Below, piece after piece: positions 17,313 through 21,053 of a stretch of DNA of 21,053 nucleotides (positions within the stretch are counted from its first letter, which is position 1; each line of letters begins with the position of its first letter). Below the pieces are notes generated by a model. That model ran no database searches, was not told where the DNA came from, and saw only the letters and a program-made list of their open reading frames with translations. Source of the DNA: Chara braunii (taxonomy: Eukaryota; Streptophyta; Charophyceae; Charales; Characeae); the NCBI GenBank assembly GCA_003427395.1, contig BFEA01000030.1, positions 4,353,540 through 4,374,592 on the forward strand. Direction: 5' to 3'. Both the position numbers and the translations under genes were made by a program.

Positions 17313-17549
17313 TCTCTTTTTTTTTTGGCTCCCGGTCAGCTCCATGGCTAGATCTTTTTTTTTTTTTTTTGGCATCTATGGCTCTAAATCTAAAGACCGT
17401 CGCCATTTAAAAAAAGACCGAAAAAAAGGAAAAATATGAAACGATGCAGTCCGTTCGCCGTCCGAAGGTGAGCTGCGTTAACACTGCGCGTTGGGCGCGA
17501 GGCGCCCGCCTCCAATTTTTGTTGACGTCGCTGTGGCGCCGTCGGGGGT

Positions 17550-18010
17550 GATGCTTGGGCAGCAGGGGATCGCACCGGTGCTGTCAAAAAGATGGTGGTG
17601 CCGAGCCAGAGCTTGTTGCTGGGGTGGTGGGAGCGTGGGGGATCGAGTGTGTGGGCACTAGGAGGGACATGCTGCAAGAGGGTCTGAAGAGCCCTTGCCA
17701 TGGGCCAGTCCCGGCTAACGGGGTTAGCAATCCTGTTCGAACGCGGAAGGATGGTGGCAGATGTGTGGACGTTCGACGGGCGGGATCCGAGCATTGCAAT
17801 CTGCCAGAGTTTCAGCTGGTTTATGACTGATTCACACCTGATGGAACTGATCGAGGGCTTAGTCCTTCAGTCTTTGATATGGAGATGCTGCGGGGTTATC
17901 CTGTCTACGAGCAATTGTGGGCGGCCTGCAGCGAAAATTTGACAGAGCTGCATGACAATAGAGTGCCGCGGTGCGATGGAGTTGACCGCACGAGTTATGC
18001 TGCTTTCTTG
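17550..18010 (+). CDS. possible exon or pseudogene in GC-rich segment
   Basis: One plus frame is open from about 17552 to a TGA at 17828-17830 (ending CNLPEFQLVYD) and continues in the same frame to 18133 with FTPDGTDRGLSPSVFDMEML, RGYPVYEQLWAACSENLTEL and HDNRVPRCDG. The local base composition is GC-rich and unlike the AT-rich repeats that begin after 18000. A second plus frame (17700-17942, GRMVADVWTFDGRDPSIAIC) also looks protein-like. I recognise no domain. The in-frame stop implies a pseudogene, an unseen intron or chance. Confidence 0.25.
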
Positions 18011-18500
18011 ATTTGTTGTGGTGTTGCTATGATAGAAATAGTAATTTGTCAAGTGTTTTGTTGTGTAAACTGGGGCTTGCTCTACGTCTGCTGCCTTTTC
18101 TGTTCTTTGCAGACAATAGGGATTAGGCATTGATTGATCGTTGTTTTTGTCGGCTAATAGAAACTAGCTGCAGTTATCGAAACTGCCGTAGGGATTAGGC
18201 ATTGAATGATTGTAGTTTTTGTCGGCTAATAGAAACTAGCTGTAGTTATCGAACCTGCTGAAAGTTGGATGATTGGGGCTTGTAACCTATCTGTTAATTT
18301 TTAGGTTTGGCCATAGAAATAGTAAATAGCTTGTAATTTGTTGTTGAAATTACGGACGGTCTACGTATGCTGCCTTAAGTATTTTTCCAAATAATACGAA
18401 TTGTGTTTTCAATGATTGTAGAAATTGTGATAGCTTTGTTGGTCCATAGAAACTAGCTGTCTTTATTGAAGTTGCTGTGTGCGTAGGGTTGGATGATAGG
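17998..18500 (+). repeat. tandem repeat, 72-bp period, within a larger diverged duplication
   Basis: GATTAGGCATTGATTGATCG starts at 18121 and GATTAGGCATTGAATGATTG at about 18193. Both units continue TTTTTGTCGGCTAATAGAAA, CTAGCTG and AGTTATCGAA. A diverged relative at about 18411-18480 has TCCATAGAAACTAGCTGTCT. ATAGAAATAGTAA and CTACGT(C/A)TGCTGCCTT recur at about 18033-18095 and 18316-18376, indicating an older ~300-bp duplication. Confidence 0.8.
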
Positions 18501-18599
18501 GGTTCGCAGCTACTTCTTCGGATTTTAGGGCTTGCAGTGACACAGTGGTACGATCTTAGGGCTTGACCGGAGATGTCTCGCCCTTCCATGGGGCCACCT

Positions 18600-18679
18600 T
18601 CCTTTTGTGAGGGATACCAGGCCCGTTTCCTGGCTTATTGAAATATGAGGGACGCCGGGCCCGGCTTCCGGCAGTCTTT

Positions 18680-18717
<38 letters not shown>
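18600..18717 (+). mobile_element. poly(A)-tailed segment with reiterated GGCCCG..TTCC motif
   Basis: CCAGGCCCGTTTCCTGGCTTATTG and GCCGGGCCCGGCTTCCGGCAG precede 33 A residues (18685-18717). The motif echoes the GGGCCCGGTTCCCAGC retroposon bodies at 6004 and 10566. I cannot see a matching target duplication, so the 5' limit is unknown. The sequence given here exceeds neither coding nor structural thresholds by itself. Confidence 0.4.
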
Positions 18718-18719
<2 letters not shown>

Positions 18720-18943
18720 TAAGCATAGCCCTTAGGGTACGTAGGACGACAAGCATGAGCCCAGACCCGTTTTCCAGTCTTTATAATTTGAAAGCAGCCC
18801 GTTTTCCAGTCTTTATAATTTGAAAGCAGCCATCGTATAAACCAGGCCGGAGCGCCTGGATCATACGATATTCGGCTGCCAGTGTTCCAAAAAAAAAAAA
18901 AAAAAAAAACAAGCATGAGCCGAGAAATGGTCAAAATTCGGGA
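18718..18943 (+). pseudogene. U6 3'-half-like sequence split by a retroposon
   Basis: GATAAGCATAGCCC through GGACGACAAGCATGAGCC (18718-18761) can be aligned with U6 from GATTAGCATGGCCCC to GACACGCATAAAT. GAGAAATGGTCAAAATT (18922-18938) matches the U6 3' end closely. The retroposon at 18762-18908 separates the two parts. The first part is strongly diverged, so its assignment is weaker than that of the 3' end. Confidence 0.5.
18762..18908 (+). mobile_element. retroposon with 13-bp target duplication, tandem repeat, hairpin and A tail
   Basis: ACAAGCATGAGCC is duplicated exactly at 18749-18761 and 18909-18921. The insert contains two 33-nt copies of CCCGTTTTCCAGTCTTTATA...GCAGC (from 18766 and 18798), then a strong hairpin at 18826-18879 (GCAGCC, ATCGTAT and CCAGGC pairing with GCCTGG, ATACGAT and GGCTGC), then GTGTTCC and about 20 A. 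The exact duplication plus A tail shows target-primed insertion. I do not recognise the family. Confidence 0.8.
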
Positions 18944-19102
18944 AAAAAAAGAAAAAGAAAGGAAGAACATAAGAAAGAAAGAAAGTAGCGTTGATTTAAA
19001 ACCAAAAAAAAAATTAAAAAAATGCGTTGAGAACGGTAACTTCCCCACGAATGACGTTTACAAAGAAGAGATGTTGATTGACTATTTTGTGTTTTTTTTT
19101 CC

Positions 19103-19165
19103 AAAAAAGGATCGATCATTTCTCGATTTATGCGTGTCATCCTTGCGCGCAGGGGCCATGCTAAT
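19103..19165 (-). pseudogene. U6 3' half, minus strand
   Basis: On the minus strand: ATTAGCATGGCCCCTGCGCG, CAAGGATGACACGCATAAAT and CGAGAAATGATCGATCCTTT. This is close to intact U6 from the AGC triad to the 3' end, including a T6 run. It differs by a GC insertion in TGCGCAAGG and changes in GGTCCAAA. The 5' half is absent. Confidence 0.75.
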
Positions 19166-19233
19166 GACATCCGTTAATATTTTGTGGTTTAAAAAAAAAA
19201 AAAAAAAGACATCCGTTAATATTTTGTGGTTTA
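19166..19233 (+). mobile_element. poly(A)-only insertion between identical 26-bp direct repeats
   Basis: The 26-bp string beginning GACATCCGTTAATATTTTGT occurs at 19166-19191 and identically at 19208-19233. The spacer is nothing but A residues (19191-19207). This is the clearest empty case: a long perfect direct repeat bounding a pure A tract. The repeat itself begins like the U6 5' region (GACATCCGTTAA), in the opposite orientation to the U6 3' half beside it. Confidence 0.65.
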
Positions 19234-19397
19234 CGACGAGGTCCCACAAGCAAAGAGGATTGAATTAAATGCCTGAATGTGGACTTATTTTATCCAGATG
19301 TGCAGACAAGCAGTTGGATCGCGATTTTCTGCAGCTTCCACAAACACGGGCACATTCAGGCGTTAAATTCAACCCTCTGCTAGTGGAATCTTCGCCC
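19234..19397. mobile_element. MITE, family M2, 164 bp, TTA target duplication
   Basis: The left end is CGACGAGGTCCCACAAGCAA, then AGAGGATTGAATTAAATGCC and TGAATGTGGAC. The reverse complement of the right end is GGGCGAAGATTCCACTAGCA, then GAGGGTTGAATTTAACGCCT and GAATGTG. TTA is present at 19231-19233 and 19398-19400. The internal TCCAGATGTGCAGA matches the 11787 copy. The left TTA is also the end of the second 26-bp repeat of the neighbouring poly(A) insertion. Confidence 0.88.
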
Positions 19398-19613
19398 TTA
19401 TCCACAAGCGGAATATTTCGACTGCATCTGAACACGAATACCATCAGATACATACAGGAAAGTCTTCTAGCTCAATCATACGCTGCTCGCTTTTTCTTTG
19501 TCCCAATCGCAACGTCTGTGAATCTGGCCGCATCTCTGGTCATTATTCAGATGCCAAGGTTATCCTCTCCCAGATCTCATCCCAGTCAGCTCGCCCAACC
19601 CCCGTCTTCTTTC

Positions 19614-19733
19614 GGGCTTCGCCCCACGACTCAACAATCGAAAACAGAAAAAAATCGTGACTGCATCTTTGCACTTTCCAGGTGCACATGCAGTACAATT
19701 TATACACATAAAATGAGCAGTGCGGCTAGGCCC
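19614..19733. mobile_element. MITE, M1-like ends, ~120 bp
   Basis: The left end is GGGCTTCGCCCCACGACTCA and the reverse complement of the right end is GGGCCTAGCCGCACTGCTCA. The interior is A-rich and differs from the main M1 subfamily. No clear target duplication (TTC left, TGC right). Confidence 0.6.
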
Positions 19734-19738
19734 TGCCT

Positions 19739-19825
19739 CACTCCCTCCACTCTCCTCTTTCCACATTTGGCGAGAGGAGGGAGAACCGCCCCCCGACCAC
19801 CCCCCACGTGCCGTTCCTCACGGGT

Positions 19826-19871
<46 letters not shown>

Positions 19872-20095
19872 TTACATTCTTCTCTCAATTTCACCTCACA
19901 CTACCTACCCACCACTACACCTAACGTGAACACGGGTCTCTATTTCACGTGTGCATGCATCGTCACGTGTCAACACGACGCCATATAAGCCCCACTCCCT
20001 ATTGTCCTCTTTCCACATTTGACGAGTAGAGGACCTAGAACCTGCCGCCGCTGCCCTTCCTCGCCCCTCTCGCGTGTGCATGCATCATCACTGTA
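19739..20095 (+). repeat. ~253-bp tandem duplication carrying M1-like half-ends
   Basis: CACTCCCTCCACTCTCCTCT with TTCCACATTTGGCGAGAGGA (from 19739) and CACTCCCTATTGTCCTCTTT with CCACATTTGACGAGTAGAGG (from 19992) are two diverged copies. Both continue into C-rich segments with TTCCTC. CGTGTGCATGCATC appears near 19958 and 20074. TTTCCACATTTGGCGAGxGG is the subterminal M1 sequence. GCCATATAAGCC at about 19980 is TATA-like. Confidence 0.6.
19819..19941 (-). mobile_element. retroposon with 42-nt tail and 11-bp target duplication, minus strand
   Basis: CACGGGTCTCT is duplicated exactly at 19819-19829 and 19931-19941. Between the copies, on the minus strand, lie a ~60-nt body (TTCACGTTAGGTGTAGTGGT...GAATGTAAC) and 42 consecutive A. 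The body is unrecognised and non-coding. The exact duplication and long A tail suggest a recent insertion. Confidence 0.75.
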
Positions 20096-20234
20096 GCTGC
20101 GCCTGTCTCCCTCCTGATTCTCTCTTTCCTCCCTCCTCTTTCCTCCTCTCCCTCCCTCCTAGCTCCCATGACTCTGCGTCGCCAGCAAGCAACGTCATAG
20201 ATCCAAACGATCCCATACAAGCCCAACCTTCTTT

Positions 20235-20345
20235 GGGCCTCGTTGCACTACTCGTCATCCGCCAACATCTTGATTGCATGTGGACATCACCGCTGTCCAG
20301 ATGCATTCGAATTCTTGCCGGATGACGAGTAGTGCCACTAGGGCC
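20235..20345. mobile_element. MITE, M1-like ends, ~111 bp
   Basis: The left end GGGCCTCGTTGCACTACTCG then TCATCCGCCAA matches the reverse complement of the right end GGCCCTAGTGGCACTACTCG then TCATCCGGCAA. The arms are ~30 bp and nearly identical. TTT flanks both ends (20232-20234 and 20346-20348), a possible target duplication. Confidence 0.85.
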
Positions 20346-20365
20346 TTTATTTTTCTTACCCCAAG

Positions 20366-20658
20366 CTGCCGACACACCGCAACAAAGATCTGACCCACAG
20401 CCTAAAGAGGAAAACTATGAAAAACAGAAAAGGAAAGAGCTGTGCCCTTCGCAACTGGTCCACCGAGACTGTGCTCTTCGATCAGCTAAGTACTCGCCAG
20501 AGGTGAAAAGTGGCCTGTATACTTGCCTTGAAACTGGAAAGATACACTCGCCATATTTCACACATGGAGGGCGCGTGATGTCGCTGCGAGGCGACAGCAC
20601 GGATGGCCCGGGCGCAAGGATGAGGGCAACCAGTCCGAGAAAAAGTGGAAGAAAATAA
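20366..20658 (+). CDS. candidate terminal exon, unidentified protein
   Basis: After a pyrimidine-rich acceptor (TTATTTTTCTTACCCCAAG, ending 20365) a plus frame runs AADTPQQRSDPQPKEENYEK, QKRKELCPSQLVHRDCALRS, AKYSPEVKSGLYTCLETGKI and HSPYFTHGGRVMSLRGDSTD, and ends SPRKSGRK with TAA at 20656-20658. AATAAA overlaps the stop and could be a polyadenylation signal. The sequence is hydrophilic, with a basic tail and a central YSPEV..GLYTC segment. No family is recognised. A MITE lies just upstream, in what would be the preceding intron. Confidence 0.4.
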
Positions 20659-20706
20659 AACACGGAAGAGGAGATGGGAGGAGAGCTAAACCGTGGGAAA
20701 AACAAA

Positions 20707-20828
20707 TGGCCTCTCTCCTCTACTCTCCACACGCACAAAAGACAAGAAGCATGGCGGTGTATTTTCCCGTGTTCTAGCAGAAGATTCATTCTCATTTTGC
20801 ACATTTGGCGAGTAGGGGAGCGACGCCC
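20707..20828. mobile_element. MITE, family M1, 122 bp, AAA target duplication
   Basis: The left end is TGGCCTCTCTCCTCTACTCT and the reverse complement of the right end is GGGCGTCGCTCCCCTACTCG, then CCAAATGTGCAAAA. AAA flanks both sides (20704-20706 and 20829-20831). The interior (AGCATGGCGGTGTATTTTCC, CGTGTTCTAGCAGAAGATTC) matches the copies at 6218 and 16806. Its length equals that of the 16806 copy. Confidence 0.88.
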
Positions 20829-20851
20829 AAAGTAATCTGGCTACGCAGGTA

Positions 20852-21013
20852 CAAAGAGAAAAGGAAGTTCAGAAAGAAACAAAAAGGATAGGCCGCTATC
20901 GAGACGGATACGAGAAGCACTTCCCACCTGTCAGAGCTAAGTGGGCGGCGCCACGCCATCGGGATCCGTTCCGTCCCGTCTATTGGTCGGTCAGGTCGCC
21001 CTGGAGGGCCGCC
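20852..21013 (+). CDS. weak exon candidate near window end
   Basis: From a possible acceptor at TGGCTACGCAG, a plus frame reads IGRYRDGYEKHFPPVRAKWA, APRHRDPFRPVYWSVRSPWR and AA before a 21-base A tract at 21014-21034. It is rich in Arg, Pro and Trp. No domain is recognised, and there is no stop or donor before the A tract, so this may be a retroposed or chance frame. Confidence 0.2.
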
Positions 21014-21053
21014 AAAAAAAAAAAAAAAAAAAAAGGGGAGAAAAAAACAAAGG

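Noticed and set aside
1335-17830. Single in-frame TGA codons inside protein-like frames (1335, 4025, 9535, 17828), suggesting TGA recoding
   Set aside because: Four frames chosen by eye are weak evidence. Introns, pseudogenes or chance explain them, and I know of no green lineage with nuclear TGA reassignment that this would fit.
19269-19988. 239-codon plus-strand frame, the longest in the window
   Set aside because: It starts inside a MITE, crosses another MITE and translates a 42-base T tract to poly-Phe. No exon evidence.

Overview
This window looks like nuclear DNA of a eukaryote with a large, repeat-rich genome. It is full of dinucleotide microsatellites, long homopolymer tracts, small transposons and diverged tandem duplications, and it has no compact operons or long intact reading frames. 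The lineage is most likely green (charophyte alga or land plant). Two observations support this: several degenerate copies of U6 snRNA are closest to the plant form as I know it (GGACATCC 5' stem, AAATCGAGAAATGGTCCAAATT 3' end in pieces), and a short mitochondrial cytochrome b fragment carries the plant/charophyte-like string KDLVGWVAF...NPMST. I cannot name the species.

Layout. 1-170: (GA)n/(GACA)n. 410-500: poly(A) insertion between direct repeats. 816-903: short inverted-repeat element. 1080-1622: weak coding candidate. 2130-3005: three successive tandem duplications. 3899-4189 (minus): best single-exon coding candidate, unidentified protein. 5000-6800: a ~113-bp repeat unit in at least six copies embedded in (TA)n tracts, with a U6-like sequence in the middle. 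6218-7470: three MITEs and a relic resembling a PIF/Harbinger transposase. 7890-8235: tandem duplication. 9535-9697 (minus): exon candidate. 10380-10690: diverged duplication plus a very short poly(A)-tailed retroposon. 11787-13069: two MITEs. 13132-14388 (minus): a three-exon gene model with a SAND-like motif. 14570-14683: NUMT (cob). 14727-15090: tandem repeats. 15616-16151: 536-bp MITE with TTA target duplications. 16704-17080: a U6 copy split by a MITE, then a U6-tRNA-like chimera. 17550-18010: GC-rich possible exon. 18117-18500: tandem repeats. 18685-19400: nested retroposons and U6 fragments. 19614-20831: several MITEs, another poly(A) insertion, and one or two exon candidates.

Three themes unify the window. 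First, a large set of short terminal-inverted-repeat elements whose ends begin GGGCCTCGCTCC or GGGGCCAAGTCCCAC, several with clean 3-bp target duplications (TTA, ATG, AAA), as expected of PIF/Harbinger-derived MITEs. Second, repeated use of U6-like sequence: at least six U6-derived pieces, two of them hosts for later insertions. Third, a series of loci in which a 8-26 bp direct repeat flanks little or nothing except a poly(A)/poly(T) tract, as if very short or empty retroposition products were common here. No intact mobile-element protein and no complete confidently identified gene is present. All protein-coding calls are partial exon models made by eye.
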